Part shown: positions 15,350 through 24,294 of the stretch, one piece after another
How positions within the stretch are numbered: the first letter of the stretch is position 1
Layout of the letters: every line of letters begins with the position of its first letter
Source of the DNA: JAVJST01 sp965229715
GTDB taxonomy: Bacteria > Pseudomonadota > Alphaproteobacteria > Rhodospirillales > Casp-alpha2
DNA: 64,000 nt
Reading direction: 5' to 3'
Assembly (NCBI GenBank): GCA_965229715.1
Contig: CBDDJL010000002.1
Location: 1,302,001-1,366,000 of the forward strand
Notes under the pieces: model-generated
What the model saw: only the letters and a program-made list of their open reading frames with translations
Database searches by the model: none
Told to the model about the DNA's origin: nothing
Translations under genes and position numbers: made by a program

Positions 15350-16363
15350 TCAGCTGAGGATGAATCCGTGCGCGAGAGGATCGCGGTCGTCGACATAGAT
15401 CGTGTTGTCGCCGGTAATCCGCGCCCAACCGGCGATCGACGGCACGATGCCGTCGCGCCGGTCGTTGCCGGTGCCGACAGGGGTGGTTGCCTCGACGCGG
15501 CCGTGAAACAGCGTGCCGATGATGCTCTCGTGGACGAAGTCGTCGCCAACGCCCAGATCGCCGCGCGCCGCCCACTGCGCCATGCGCGCAGACGTGCCGG
15601 TGCCGCAGGGCGAGCGGTCGATGGCCCGGTCGCCGTAGAACACCGCGTTTCGGGCATGCGCTTCCGGTTTCGTCGGCTTGCCGGTCCACATGACGTGGCT
15701 GAGCCCGTTGATGGCGGGTTCGTCCGGGTGAACGAAATCGTATTTCTCGTTCATCAGGCGCCGCACGACCGGGCTCAGACGCTGGATGTCGCCCGGGCCG
15801 AGGTCGGCCATGTCGCGGAACGTCGCCTGCGGTTCGACGATGGCGTAGAAGTTGCCGCCATAGGCGACATCGCAGGTCAAGCGGCCGAAATCCGGCACGT
15901 CGACCTCATAGCCGGTGCCGTGCAGGTAGGACGGCACGTTGGTGATGCGGACATTGTCGACATGTTCACCGGCCATCTCGTAAACCGCCTCGACGGGCCC
16001 CGCCGGGGTGTCGAGACGCACCGTGCCCGGCGTCTTCGGCGTCACCAGGCCGCGCTCGATCGCGACGGTGACGGTGCCGATAGTGCCGTGGCCGCACATC
16101 GCGAGACAGCCCGACGTCTCGATGAACAGGATCGCGGCGTCGCAATCGTCGCGGGTCGGCGGATAGAGGATCGAACCCGACATGACCTCGTGCCCGCGCG
16201 GCTCGAACATCAGCGCGGTGCGGATCCAGTCGTACTCGGCGAGGAAGTGCCGACGCCGTTCGATCATCGAGCCGCCGGCGAGATCGGGTCCGCCCGCCTG
16301 CACCACGCGCACCGGGTTGCCGCAGGTGTGGGCGTCGATGCAGGTGAAGGTGTGGCGTGTCAC
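15350..16363 (-). CDS. Proline racemase / 4-hydroxyproline 2-epimerase family protein
   Basis: A 337-residue cofactor-independent epimerase. It starts with CIDAHTCGNPVRVV, and both catalytic cysteines of the racemase/epimerase branch are present: MCGHGTIG and SPCGTGTSA. Having Cys at both sites argues for epimerase or racemase activity rather than the dehydratase branch, which replaces one Cys with Thr. A trans-4-hydroxy-L-proline epimerase or a betaine-derivative epimerase is most likely. It follows a ferredoxin gene by 30 bases, suggesting co-expression with the ferredoxin / reductase pair. The specific substrate is inferred, not shown. Confidence 0.85.
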   Translation of the reverse strand: MTRHTFTCIDAHTCGNPVRVVQAGGPDLAGGSMIERRRHFLAEYDWIRTALMFEPRGHEVMSGSILYPPTRDDCDAAILFIETSGCLAMCGHGTIGTVTVAIERGLVTPKTPGTVRLDTPAGPVEAVYEMAGEHVDNVRITNVPSYLHGTGYEVDVPDFGRLTCDVAYGGNFYAIVEPQATFRDMADLGPGDIQRLSPVVRRLMNEKYDFVHPDEPAINGLSHVMWTGKPTKPEAHARNAVFYGDRAIDRSPCGTGTSARMAQWAARGDLGVGDDFVHESIIGTLFHGRVEATTPVGTGNDRRDGIVPSIAGWARITGDNTIYVDDRDPLAHGFILS

Positions 16364-16393
16364 GGCGGTCGGGTTCTCCGCCTCGGTGTTGGC

Positions 16394-16711
16394 TTATTGG
16401 TCTTCCGGAATATGGACGACGAGGCCGTCGAGATCGTCCGAGATCTCGATCTGGCAGCTCAGGCGGCTGGTGTCCTTGACCTCGTTGGCGAAGTCGAGCA
16501 TGTCGGCCTCCACCGCGCCCGGCTTGCCGGTCTTTTCCCACCAGCCGTCGTCGACGTAGACATGACACGTCGCGCAGGCGCACGCGCCGCCGCATTCGGC
16601 CAGAATGCCGGGGATCAGATTGTTGACCGCGCCGTCCTTGACCGTTTGGCCGTTGGGGACGTCGACTTCGTGGGTTGCGCCATCGTGGCTGATGTAGGTG
16701 ACCTTCGCCAT
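16394..16711 (-). CDS. [2Fe-2S] ferredoxin, adrenodoxin/putidaredoxin type
   Basis: A 105-residue ferredoxin. Cluster cysteines are arranged C-x5-C-x2-C in CGGACACATC, with the fourth in RLSCQI. YVDDGWWEKTG and the DMLDFA stretch place it in the vertebrate-type (putidaredoxin, rhodocoxin) class that donates electrons to cytochrome P450 or similar oxygenases. It is not beside isc genes, so it is unlikely to be the housekeeping Isc ferredoxin. The upstream FAD reductase on the same strand, 48 bases away, is its natural partner. No oxygenase gene is in the window. Confidence 0.9.
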   Translation of the reverse strand: MAKVTYISHDGATHEVDVPNGQTVKDGAVNNLIPGILAECGGACACATCHVYVDDGWWEKTGKPGAVEADMLDFANEVKDTSRLSCQIEISDDLDGLVVHIPEDQ

Positions 16712-16759
16712 GGTATGCCCTTCAAGCTCGGAAACGGTGTCAAGCGGCGGGTCTCTATA

Positions 16760-17968
16760 TCAGACCAGTTCCTTGACCGAAACATCCGTGTTTTTGATTT
16801 TTTCGGGATCGGGTGAGGCACCGGCAGCGATCAGTCTGCGGCCCATCATGTATTCCCTGGGACTATTGATCGCGTCGACCGCCAGCAGCTTGCCGTCCTT
16901 GAGATAGAAGACACTGAATGAGTCGTCATCCGGATTGCCGCGCATGACCGCCCGGTCGTATCCCTGGGACAATCCGACGATCTGCAGCTTGACGTCGTAC
17001 TGATCCGACCAGAACCACGGTACGGCGGCGTAGGGGGTCGGATTCCCGCAAATGGCATTGGCGACCGCGGCCGCCTGGTCGACGGCGTTCTGTACGGACT
17101 CCAGCCGGATATTGATGCCGTAGATGCCGTTCGGGTGGTTGGTGCAATCGCCGGCGGCGAGGATGTCCGGATCTTCCGTGCGAGCGCATTCATCGACCAG
17201 GATGCCGTTGTCGCAGGCGAGCCCGGCGGTTTCCGCCAATTCCGTGTTGGGGATGACGCCGACGCCGACAACGACGAGGTCGGCGTCGAAGCTCTCGCCG
17301 CCGTCGCAGGTCACGCGTTCGACCTTTTCGGTTCCTTCGAAACCCGAGACCTTCACGTTGCAGCGGATATCGACGCCCTTGCCGGCGTGCAGTGCCTCGT
17401 AGTAGGCGGAAACCTCGGGGGCGACGACGCGGTTCATGACGCGGTCGGCCATTTCGAGGACCGTAACGTTCGCCCCTTTCTTGGTTGCGGCCGCCGCGAC
17501 TTCGAGCCCGATATAGCCGCCGCCGCAAATGACGACGCGGGTGCCGGCATGGATATTGCCGCCGATCGCGTCCGTGTCGTCGATCGTGCGCAGGTAGTGG
17601 ACGCCTTCGAGATCGGCGCCCGGCAGGGGCAGCGTGCGGACCCGCGTTCCCGTGGTCAGAACCAGCTTGTCGTAAGACGCCGTCGTGCCGTCGGACAATT
17701 CAATTGTCTTTGCGGCCCGGTCGATACACTCGACACGGACGCCGAGGCTGAGTTCCGCCTTGGCGGTCTCGTAGAATTCGAGCGGTTTGAAGTAGACCTG
17801 TTCCAGCTCCATCTCGCCGGACAGATACTGTTTCGAAAGCGGCGGGCGCTGGTAGGGCGGATAGGGTTCATCGCCGATGACGCGGATCGATCCTTCGAAC
17901 CCCTCCAGCCGAAGCGATGCCACAAGCTGCCCGGCGGCATGGCCCGCACCGACGATGATGATGTTCAT
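16760..17968 (-). CDS. FAD-dependent NAD(P)H:ferredoxin reductase, putidaredoxin reductase type
   Basis: A 402-residue flavoprotein. The first Rossmann motif IIIVGAGHAAGQLVASLR binds FAD, and the second, VICGGGYIGLEVAAAATKKG, binds NAD(P)H. PPYQRPPLSKQYL and ILAAGDCTNHPN are typical of the rubredoxin/putidaredoxin reductase group. The ATG at 17968 was chosen over longer frames because it begins at the FAD motif and has an AGGAG site upstream. It should pass electrons to the adjacent ferredoxin. It is divergent from the ABC operon at 18431 across a 462-base regulatory gap. Confidence 0.9.
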   Translation of the reverse strand: MNIIIVGAGHAAGQLVASLRLEGFEGSIRVIGDEPYPPYQRPPLSKQYLSGEMELEQVYFKPLEFYETAKAELSLGVRVECIDRAAKTIELSDGTTASYDKLVLTTGTRVRTLPLPGADLEGVHYLRTIDDTDAIGGNIHAGTRVVICGGGYIGLEVAAAATKKGANVTVLEMADRVMNRVVAPEVSAYYEALHAGKGVDIRCNVKVSGFEGTEKVERVTCDGGESFDADLVVVGVGVIPNTELAETAGLACDNGILVDECARTEDPDILAAGDCTNHPNGIYGINIRLESVQNAVDQAAAVANAICGNPTPYAAVPWFWSDQYDVKLQIVGLSQGYDRAVMRGNPDDDSFSVFYLKDGKLLAVDAINSPREYMMGRRLIAAGASPDPEKIKNTDVSVKELV

Positions 17969-18430
17969 GATTCCTGTCGCTCCTGTTCCACCGCCGATGA
18001 CGTCTAAGCATGCCGCCAGCGGACACGGTTTAAAGGCGTTATCTCCGTACATGAGGCAGAAATCGGGGACAAACACAAAAAAAACTATGACCAATCTACT
18101 TAAAATCGATTTTGCCGTTGCTTGGGATGCGGGCATGATCACCGAAGGGTCCGGTGAGCGGCTCCGTGCGGCCGCGGCTCCGCTTACCCCCCAATTGGGG
18201 TATGGAAGTCGACGAAGGTGCGGTTTATCGCTTTATCCGGTCGAACGAACGACGAGCCCGTCAAGAAGGTTCGCAACGGATCGCCGAAGACAGGGTAAGA
18301 AATTACGGTTAGACTTTTGACGAACGGTCAATCGTGATCGCCGCCCATTTGGCGAACGGGCGGTAACAATGCCGGTATTGCCGGCGGTTTGCCGAAAAAT
18401 CAAAGGCAAAAAGTCTATGGGAGACAGGGA
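17969..18430. promoter_or_regulatory. Divergent control region with two palindromes
   Basis: The gap between the reductase gene and the ABC operon holds no supported gene. Two palindromes stand out: CCCCAATTGGGG (18189-18200) and TTGAC-GAACG-GTCAA (18317-18331). A further GC hairpin, GCCGGTATTGCCGGC, lies near 18373-18387. Either palindrome could be an operator for one or both flanking operons. No regulator gene is adjacent. Confidence 0.5.
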
Positions 18431-19561
18431 ATGACTGACATCGATGTTAAGGAAGTCGTCCGCCGTTATCGGAGCGGACAGATCGGCCGACGTGAGTTCA
18501 TGCAGATTGCGGGCATGCTCGGCGTTACCGCGGTTGGCGCGACGATGGCGCCTTCAATGGCGCACGCAGACGAACAGCCCATGGTGTTCACATGGGCCGG
18601 TTACGATGAGATGGCGCTTTATCCGGGATATGAAGAAAAATATGGCGGGCCGCCGCGCTTCAACCTGTGGGGCGACGAGGAAGAGGGGCTCGCGAAGATG
18701 GTCGCGGGGTTCAAGGCGGACCTGATTTTCCCGTGCAGCTACAAGATCCGCAAATGGAACGAGGCCGGTATCGTTCAGCCGATCGATACATCGCGGCTGA
18801 AGAACTGGGATGACATTCTGCCCAGCCTGAAGACGATGCCGGGCGTGGAGCAAGGCGGCGAAGTCGTCTGGGTGCCGATCGACTGGGGTCAGACATCGGT
18901 CCTGTTCCGCCGCGACATGGCGCCGGAATACGTCGGCAACGGGTCGTGGGAAATCCTTTGGGATCCGAAGTACAAGGGCAAGATCGGCTTCTTCGACAGC
19001 CTCGTCGATGGCGTTGCCATCGCCGGTATCATGGCCGGACTCGACAATCCCTACGATTACAGGGATCAGGCGGATCTGGATGCGACCCGCGCCAAAATGA
19101 AGGAACTGATGCCGAACCTGCGCTACTTCTCCAACGATATCACGTCGATGGAGCAGGGTCTGGCCAGCGGAGAGCTGATTGCGGCGACGCTGTGGAACGA
19201 CTCGTTCACCCGGCTGCGCAACGAGGGCCTCGATGTCGAATACATGCACCCGAAGGAAAGCGGCCCGATGACCTGGGTCTGCGGCTTCGCGCTGACGAAG
19301 GTTGCGGAGAATGTCGACCAGGCCTACGCACTGATCGACGCCATGCTTGAGCCTGAATCCAGGGCCTGGGAGCTGGTCAATTATGGCTTCGGCGGTTCGA
19401 CCCAGGGCGGTTTCGACGCGGTCACGGACGAAGAACTCGCCGCGGCTGGCTACGACACTCGCGACGTCGATGCCATTCTCGCTTCCGGATCCTTCCAAGA
19501 GGAAATCAAGAACGAGGAAGCGCTCCAGGAGATGTTCGACGAGGTCAAGGCCGGCCTCTGA
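18431..19561 (+). CDS. ABC transporter substrate-binding protein, PotD-like
   Basis: A 376-residue periplasmic binding protein. The N terminus has a twin-arginine export signal: GRREFMQIAGM followed by a hydrophobic stretch and AHA. The ATG at 18431 was chosen over 18389 because GGGAGACAGGGA precedes it and the Tat motif keeps its usual distance. The body matches the spermidine/putrescine-binding family (FTWAGYDE, LIFPCSYKIRKWNEAGIVQPID, WGQTSVLFRRD). The ligand could be a polyamine, a betaine or an opine-like compound. A strong hairpin after the stop may raise its mRNA level over the permease genes. Confidence 0.87.
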   Translation: MTDIDVKEVVRRYRSGQIGRREFMQIAGMLGVTAVGATMAPSMAHADEQPMVFTWAGYDEMALYPGYEEKYGGPPRFNLWGDEEEGLAKMVAGFKADLIFPCSYKIRKWNEAGIVQPIDTSRLKNWDDILPSLKTMPGVEQGGEVVWVPIDWGQTSVLFRRDMAPEYVGNGSWEILWDPKYKGKIGFFDSLVDGVAIAGIMAGLDNPYDYRDQADLDATRAKMKELMPNLRYFSNDITSMEQGLASGELIAATLWNDSFTRLRNEGLDVEYMHPKESGPMTWVCGFALTKVAENVDQAYALIDAMLEPESRAWELVNYGFGGSTQGGFDAVTDEELAAAGYDTRDVDAILASGSFQEEIKNEEALQEMFDEVKAGL

Positions 19562-19582
19562 TATCGGATCGATGTTTCGACA

Positions 19583-19608
19583 CCGCCGCCCGCGACAGCG
19601 GGCGGCGG
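19583..19608 (+). terminator. GC-rich hairpin between binding-protein and permease genes
   Basis: CCGCCGCCCGC (19583-19593) and GCGGGCGGCGG (19598-19608) form an 11-bp perfect stem with a GACA loop. There is no T run, so it is more likely an mRNA-stabilising or partial-termination structure that favours the binding-protein transcript. Confidence 0.7.
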
Positions 19609-19713
19609 CCGTGAACGGCACATTGTAAGATTTTACTACACAGCCGGGCCAAGTTGCGCTGTAGTAAACGTCCGATACCCGAAGACAGATCGAAACTGAC
19701 GGGGATTCCGATA

Positions 19714-20655
19714 ATGCCGAGCGAAGCCACGACAATGGCAGTTGGCGGACGGGCTGGGGCAACTCAGCTGAGTCTGACGCAACGAATAAAAATATTTATT
19801 CGACGGAGCGAGGCTGCCAAAGGCTTCATTCTGTTGTCGCCGACCCTCGCCACCTTGCTGCTGTTCATGCTAGCGCCGATCATCGTTTTGTTTGGTCTGA
19901 GCTTCTGGACGCAGTCCGGCGTCAATTTTCAGCCCGACTTCAACTTCGTCAATTACGAGACGTTTTTCGAAAAGAAGATTTATCCGCTGATTTTGTGGCG
20001 GTCGATCAAAGTTTCGGCGATGGTGACGCTGGCCACCGTGCTGCTGGCGTATCCGGCAGCGTATTTCATCGCGTTCCACGTCAAGAAGAACAAGATGGTG
20101 TGGCTGATCCTGATCACCGTTCCGTTCTGGACAAGCTATCTGCTGCGCGTTTTCGCGTGGAAGATCATCCTGGGCTACAACGGCGTCATCAATTCCGGTC
20201 TCCTCGGTCTTGGCATCATCGACGAGCCGCTGCAGTTCCTGCTCTACAACGTCAATGCGGTGGTCCTGACCCTGGCACACGCCTGGGCGGCATTCGCGAT
20301 CCTGCCGATCTACGTATCCCTCGAAAAAATCGATAAGTCGCTGCTCGAGGCGTCGGCCGATCTCGGCGAAGGTCCGATCATGAGTTTCCTTCGCGTAACC
20401 TTGCCATTGTCGTTGCCCGGTGTGATCGCAGCATCGCTGCTGGTCTTCATTCCGACGGTCGGCGATTACGTCACGCCGAAGCTCGTCGGCGGGACCGACG
20501 GCATTCTGATCGGCAACCTGATGCAGACCATGTTCGGGCGCGGTAACAACTGGCCCATGGGTGCGGCGATCGCCGTGGTCTCGATGTTCACGATTACACT
20601 CGTGGTGACGGCCTTCCTGGCCTTGGTCTACAAGGTACGGAGGCGCGGCATATGA
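19714..20655 (+). CDS. ABC transporter permease, PotB-like
   Basis: A 313-residue inner-membrane protein with about six transmembrane segments. The EAA loop that contacts the ATPase is DKSLLEASADLGEGPIMSFL followed by LPLSLPG. The N-terminal region carries about 35 hydrophilic residues before the first membrane helix. The ATG at 19714 is preferred, with ACGGGGA nine bases upstream; an earlier in-frame codon at 19654 has no site. Its stop overlaps the start of the second permease (ATGA at 20652-20655), which indicates translational coupling and an obligate PotB/PotC heterodimer. Confidence 0.9.
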   Translation: MPSEATTMAVGGRAGATQLSLTQRIKIFIRRSEAAKGFILLSPTLATLLLFMLAPIIVLFGLSFWTQSGVNFQPDFNFVNYETFFEKKIYPLILWRSIKVSAMVTLATVLLAYPAAYFIAFHVKKNKMVWLILITVPFWTSYLLRVFAWKIILGYNGVINSGLLGLGIIDEPLQFLLYNVNAVVLTLAHAWAAFAILPIYVSLEKIDKSLLEASADLGEGPIMSFLRVTLPLSLPGVIAASLLVFIPTVGDYVTPKLVGGTDGILIGNLMQTMFGRGNNWPMGAAIAVVSMFTITLVVTAFLALVYKVRRRGI

Positions 20656-21470
20656 GTAGTCGATCCGTTTCCCGCTCGGGCTATGGCAGCCTGCTGATCT
20701 ATACGATCCTTTATCTCGGGTTCCTGTACATCCCGATTCTGTTCCTGCCGCTGTTCTCGTTCAACGACTCGATCTACATCGCCTTTCCGCTGAAGGAATT
20801 CACGACCAAGTGGTATGTGCAGATGGTCAACCATGACCAGCTGATCGGCGCGCTTCAGAACAGCGTCAAGGTCGGCCTTGCGGTATCGATCGTCAGCACG
20901 ATCTTCGGGACCATCGCCGCCAAGGCGTTCACCCGCTACCGCATTCCGGGCGCCAAGCCCTTGACCGCCTTTATTTCGATCCCGTTGGTGATTCCCCTGA
21001 TCATCATGGGCATCGCGCTGCTGGTCGTCATGCAGGGCCTCGGCATCGATCTTTCGTTGTTCACCATCGGCGTTGCCCACACGGTGATCTGCGTGCCGTT
21101 CTCGATGTTCGTGATGATGTCCAGGCTTGAGGGTTTCGACAAGAGTGTCGAGGAAGCGTCGCAGGATCTCGGTGAGACGCCGTGGATGACGTTCTGGCGT
21201 GTGACATTCCCGCTGGTTTTACCGGGCATTATCGCCAGTATTCTGTTGTGTTTCACGATCTCGTTTGACGAGTTCATCCTCGCATTCTTCCTTGCCGGGG
21301 ACGAAACCACCCTGCCGATCTACATCTGGAGCCAGATGCGTTTCCCGACCAAGCTGCCTCCAGTGCTCGCGCTGGGCGCAACGATCTTTATATTCTCGTT
21401 TGTTGTTGTGACGTTCGCCGAGTGGATCCGCCGGCGTGGCGTTCAGATGCAGACATCATCCGGAGTGTGA
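20652..21470 (+). CDS. ABC transporter permease, PotC-like
   Basis: A 272-residue partner permease with about six membrane helices. The EAA loop DKSVEEASQDLGETPWMTFW, followed by TFPLVLPG, faces the ATP-binding subunit. The helix ending LPLFSFNDS after the first membrane segment is characteristic of PotC/PotI proteins. It overlaps the PotB-like gene by four bases and is followed one base later by the ATPase gene. All of this supports one polycistronic uptake operon. Confidence 0.9.
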   Translation: MSSRSVSRSGYGSLLIYTILYLGFLYIPILFLPLFSFNDSIYIAFPLKEFTTKWYVQMVNHDQLIGALQNSVKVGLAVSIVSTIFGTIAAKAFTRYRIPGAKPLTAFISIPLVIPLIIMGIALLVVMQGLGIDLSLFTIGVAHTVICVPFSMFVMMSRLEGFDKSVEEASQDLGETPWMTFWRVTFPLVLPGIIASILLCFTISFDEFILAFFLAGDETTLPIYIWSQMRFPTKLPPVLALGATIFIFSFVVVTFAEWIRRRGVQMQTSSGV

Positions 21471-21471
21471 C

Positions 21472-22572
21472 ATGAGCGACGAGTCCTATATCTCCATTCA
21501 AGGCCTTTCCAAGCACTTCGGCGACGTGAAAGCCGTCGACGACGTCTCCATCGACATTCGACGGGGCGAGTTCTTCGCGCTTCTGGGGCCGTCCGGCTGC
21601 GGCAAGACGACCCTATTACGCATGCTCGCCGGGTTCGAATCGCCGACGTACGGCGAAATCTTCATCGACGGACAGCCGATGGCCGCCGTGCCGCCGCATG
21701 AACGGCAGGTCAACATGGTGTTCCAGAGTTACGCGATCTTTCCGCACTTGTCCGTTGCCCAGAACATCGCCTTCGGTTTGCGTAAGGATCGGTTGTCGAA
21801 GTCCGAGATGCAGAAGAAGGTCGACGAGGCTCTCGAGTTGATCGCATTGCCTGGGTATGGCAAGCGTGGCGCGAACGAGCTCTCGGGCGGTCAGCGGCAG
21901 CGCGTCGCGCTTGCGCGCGCGCTAATCAAGAAGCCCAAGGTGTTGCTTCTCGACGAGCCGCTCGGTGCGCTCGACAAGAAATTGCGCGAACAGATGCAGC
22001 TCGAACTGCGCGACCTTCAGCGCGATGTCGGAATTACATTCGTCTTTGTGACCCACGATCAGGAAGAAGCCCTGACGATGTCAGATCGCATCACGGTCAT
22101 GGCCGACGGCAAGGCGCTCGAAGTCGACAGCCCGACGGATCTCTATGAGCGGCCGAAGACGCGGTTCTGTGCGGATTTTCTCGGCACCATGAACTTCTTC
22201 GACGGGCAGGTGAAATCGACGGACGGTGATGCCATGGTCGTTGACCTGTCGTCCCTGGGTGAAATTCGTGCTGCGTCGAACGGCGGCGACGTGTCATCGG
22301 GCACCAAGGTAATTGCCGCGGTGCGGCCCGAGAACGTCCAGATCGTGCGGGAAAAGCCATCCGAGGGAATCTCGTTCGAGGGGCACATCAAGAACACCGC
22401 CTATTTGGGCGACCGGGCGCATCTCTATGTGAACGTCGAAGGCCGCGACGAGCCCGTACTGACGTCGATGCAGAACCTAGACGGAGCGGCGTCGAGCATG
22501 GGCGAGGAAGAGCACAAGGTTTGGATCACGTGGTCCGACGAATCAGTGATTTTGCTGCCGCCAGATAAGTGA
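21472..22572 (+). CDS. ABC transporter ATP-binding protein, PotA-like
   Basis: A 366-residue nucleotide-binding subunit. Walker A GPSGCGKTTLL, signature LSGGQRQRVALARAL, Walker B LLLDEPLGALD and the switch His in VTHDQEEALTMSD are all intact. The C-terminal third (about 240-366) is a TOBE-type regulatory domain with VRPENVQI. The ATG at 21472 was chosen because the protein then begins just before the first ATPase strand and CGGAG precedes it. It energises the PotB/PotC-like permeases. It converges on the ankyrin gene with only six bases between stops. Confidence 0.92.
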   Translation: MSDESYISIQGLSKHFGDVKAVDDVSIDIRRGEFFALLGPSGCGKTTLLRMLAGFESPTYGEIFIDGQPMAAVPPHERQVNMVFQSYAIFPHLSVAQNIAFGLRKDRLSKSEMQKKVDEALELIALPGYGKRGANELSGGQRQRVALARALIKKPKVLLLDEPLGALDKKLREQMQLELRDLQRDVGITFVFVTHDQEEALTMSDRITVMADGKALEVDSPTDLYERPKTRFCADFLGTMNFFDGQVKSTDGDAMVVDLSSLGEIRAASNGGDVSSGTKVIAAVRPENVQIVREKPSEGISFEGHIKNTAYLGDRAHLYVNVEGRDEPVLTSMQNLDGAASSMGEEEHKVWITWSDESVILLPPDK

Positions 22573-22578
22573 CCGGTC

Positions 22579-23163
22579 CTAGCCGCCGGCGGCTTCGAGC
22601 AGGTCGGCGAGGTTGTTGAATCCGAGACTGCGCGCGTGTTGCAGCGGCGTGACGCTGTCGCGGTCGGCAATCGTCGGGTCTGCGCCCGCGTTCAGTAGAA
22701 TCCTGAGGATTTCTTCGTAGACGGGACCGCCGTCGCCGAGAATCACGGCTTCCATCACGGCTGTCCAGCCGAGCTTGTTGACGTGATCGATATCGATATC
22801 CGTTGTCACCAACAGGCGGACGACATCCGGGTAGCCGTGATGGGCGGCCGGAATGAGACCCGTGCCGCCGTAACGGTTCGTGCTCTTGAGATCGGCGCCG
22901 GCATCGAGCGTCATTTTCAGGATCGCAAGTCGCCCCTCGGCCGCCGCATAAAGATACGGTGAGTCTTGCATGTCGTCCTTGGCGTTGACGTCGGCCCCGC
23001 GCTCGATGAGCAGTCGCGCGACATCGATCGCGTTCGCGTGGGTTGCGGCCAGTAGGGCCGTTCGGCTGTGCGCGTCCCGCCCGTCCACATCGGCGCCTTC
23101 GTCGAGCAGCCGGCGAACGCCCTCGACGTCGTTCTGTTCTGCGGCGTCGATCAGCCCGGCCAT
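22579..23163 (-). CDS. Ankyrin-repeat protein
   Basis: A 194-residue protein built of about five ankyrin repeats with the usual D--G-TAL--AA--G----V--LL--GA pattern, for example GADVDGRDAHSRTALLAATHANAIDVARLLIERGADVN. No signal peptide or catalytic domain is seen, so it is probably a cytoplasmic protein-binding scaffold. Its ATG shares a base with the TGA of the upstream YbjQ-like gene (TGATG at 23161-23165), indicating translational coupling and possibly a shared role with that protein. Confidence 0.88.
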   Translation of the reverse strand: MAGLIDAAEQNDVEGVRRLLDEGADVDGRDAHSRTALLAATHANAIDVARLLIERGADVNAKDDMQDSPYLYAAAEGRLAILKMTLDAGADLKSTNRYGGTGLIPAAHHGYPDVVRLLVTTDIDIDHVNKLGWTAVMEAVILGDGGPVYEEILRILLNAGADPTIADRDSVTPLQHARSLGFNNLADLLEAAGG

Positions 23164-23600
23164 CAGGCCTTTTCGACGGTGACGGCAGTCCCGCTGGCGA
23201 CAAGGAACAGCATCGACTTTCCATCACCGGAAATTTCATTGTAATCGAGATCGACAGCGAGGACGGCGTTTGCGCCCGCGATCAGTGCTTCGCGGCGAAG
23301 TTCCGTCAGGCATGTGCGCCGTGCGTCTCGCAGGACTTTTTGGGACGACGAAGACCGTCCGCCGAGAATATCCGTGATACTGGCGAAAAAATCGCGGAAA
23401 AGATTCATGCCGAACACGCATTCGGCCGTAATCACCTCGAGCCGCTGCGTGACACGGTATCCATCCATGACCGGCTCTGTGGTGACGATAATGTCCCTGG
23501 CGATCTCATCGATGACCTCGGTCGGCAGTTCGTCGTACTGCTTGTTCTCGATCAGTTCTTTGATCTTTTCTTCGCTCTTTCCGAAAATTCCGAACATCAC
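23163..23600 (-). CDS. YbjQ/UPF0145-like heavy-metal-binding domain protein
   Basis: A 145-residue protein. An N-terminal 35 residues (KSEEKIKELIENKQYDELP) precede a YbjQ-type domain: IIVTTEPVMDGYRVTQRLEVITAECVFGMN, then RREALIAGANAVLAVDLDYNEI. These domains form ring-shaped pentamers; their function is unsettled, and metal binding has been proposed. It is the upstream partner of the ankyrin gene, and follows the isochorismatase gene by 26 bases, so it may belong to a fumA / isochorismatase / ybjQ / ankyrin transcription unit. Confidence 0.82.
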   Translation of the reverse strand: MMFGIFGKSEEKIKELIENKQYDELPTEVIDEIARDIIVTTEPVMDGYRVTQRLEVITAECVFGMNLFRDFFASITDILGGRSSSSQKVLRDARRTCLTELRREALIAGANAVLAVDLDYNEISGDGKSMLFLVASGTAVTVEKA

Positions 23601-23626
23601 GCCCTCCTGGGTATTCGGCGGGCAGA

Positions 23627-24280
23627 TTAGCCCAGAGACACCCTGAATGCATTACTGTCGGCGATCCAGCCGAACAGATTGCCTTCACTCCGGATGATCG
23701 ACAGTACGGCTGCCTCAAGGTCCGCAGACCCCGCTGCGCAACAGTCTTTCAGCGTCAGGCACCGGTAACCCCGCTCAATTGCATCGCGGGTTGTCGAGTG
23801 GACACAGCAATTAAAGGTAATACCCGTGATGATGAGGCTGCGGATTCCGCGCGACTGTAAATGATCCTGCAGACCGGTTTCGTAAAAGGCGCTGAAACCC
23901 GGCTTGTCGACAACCAGCTCGCCGTCTTCTGGCTCCATGCCCGGTGCGAAATCGCAGCCCGGCTCGCCCCGGATGAGGCAGCGCCCGAGCGGGCCTTCGC
24001 GGCCGACGTAGCCCATGTCGTCCTTGAGGCCGGTTACGTCGATTTCGTCGGACGAGTACGACTCGCGAGTATGGATGATTTCGATATCGGCTGCCCGCGC
24101 CGCCAGCACCGACTCTCTGACCGTAGGCATGATGGCCGCGAGCCTTTCTGTCTCACCCGGATCGATGGCGCAACCGCCCTCGGCCTCGACAAAATCCCGC
24201 TGAAAGTCGATGACAAGCATCGCGGTCGTTTCCGGATCGAACGCAAACGAGCGTCCGTCGTCACACGTTACCGACGCCAT
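23627..24280 (-). CDS. Isochorismatase-family cysteine hydrolase
   Basis: A 217-residue hydrolase. The catalytic triad pattern is clear: Asp in MLVIDFQRDF, Lys in VDKPGFSAFYET and Cys in ITFNCCVHSTTRDA. This family includes nicotinamidase, N-carbamoylsarcosine amidase, ureidoacrylate hydrolase and biuret hydrolase. The CVHSTTRDA form is nearest the amidase members, so an amide or carbamoyl substrate is likely but cannot be named. It lies 14 bases after the fumarase gene on the same strand. Confidence 0.87.
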   Translation of the reverse strand: MASVTCDDGRSFAFDPETTAMLVIDFQRDFVEAEGGCAIDPGETERLAAIMPTVRESVLAARAADIEIIHTRESYSSDEIDVTGLKDDMGYVGREGPLGRCLIRGEPGCDFAPGMEPEDGELVVDKPGFSAFYETGLQDHLQSRGIRSLIITGITFNCCVHSTTRDAIERGYRCLTLKDCCAAGSADLEAAVLSIIRSEGNLFGWIADSNAFRVSLG

Positions 24281-24294
24281 GACCCCATGCTCCC

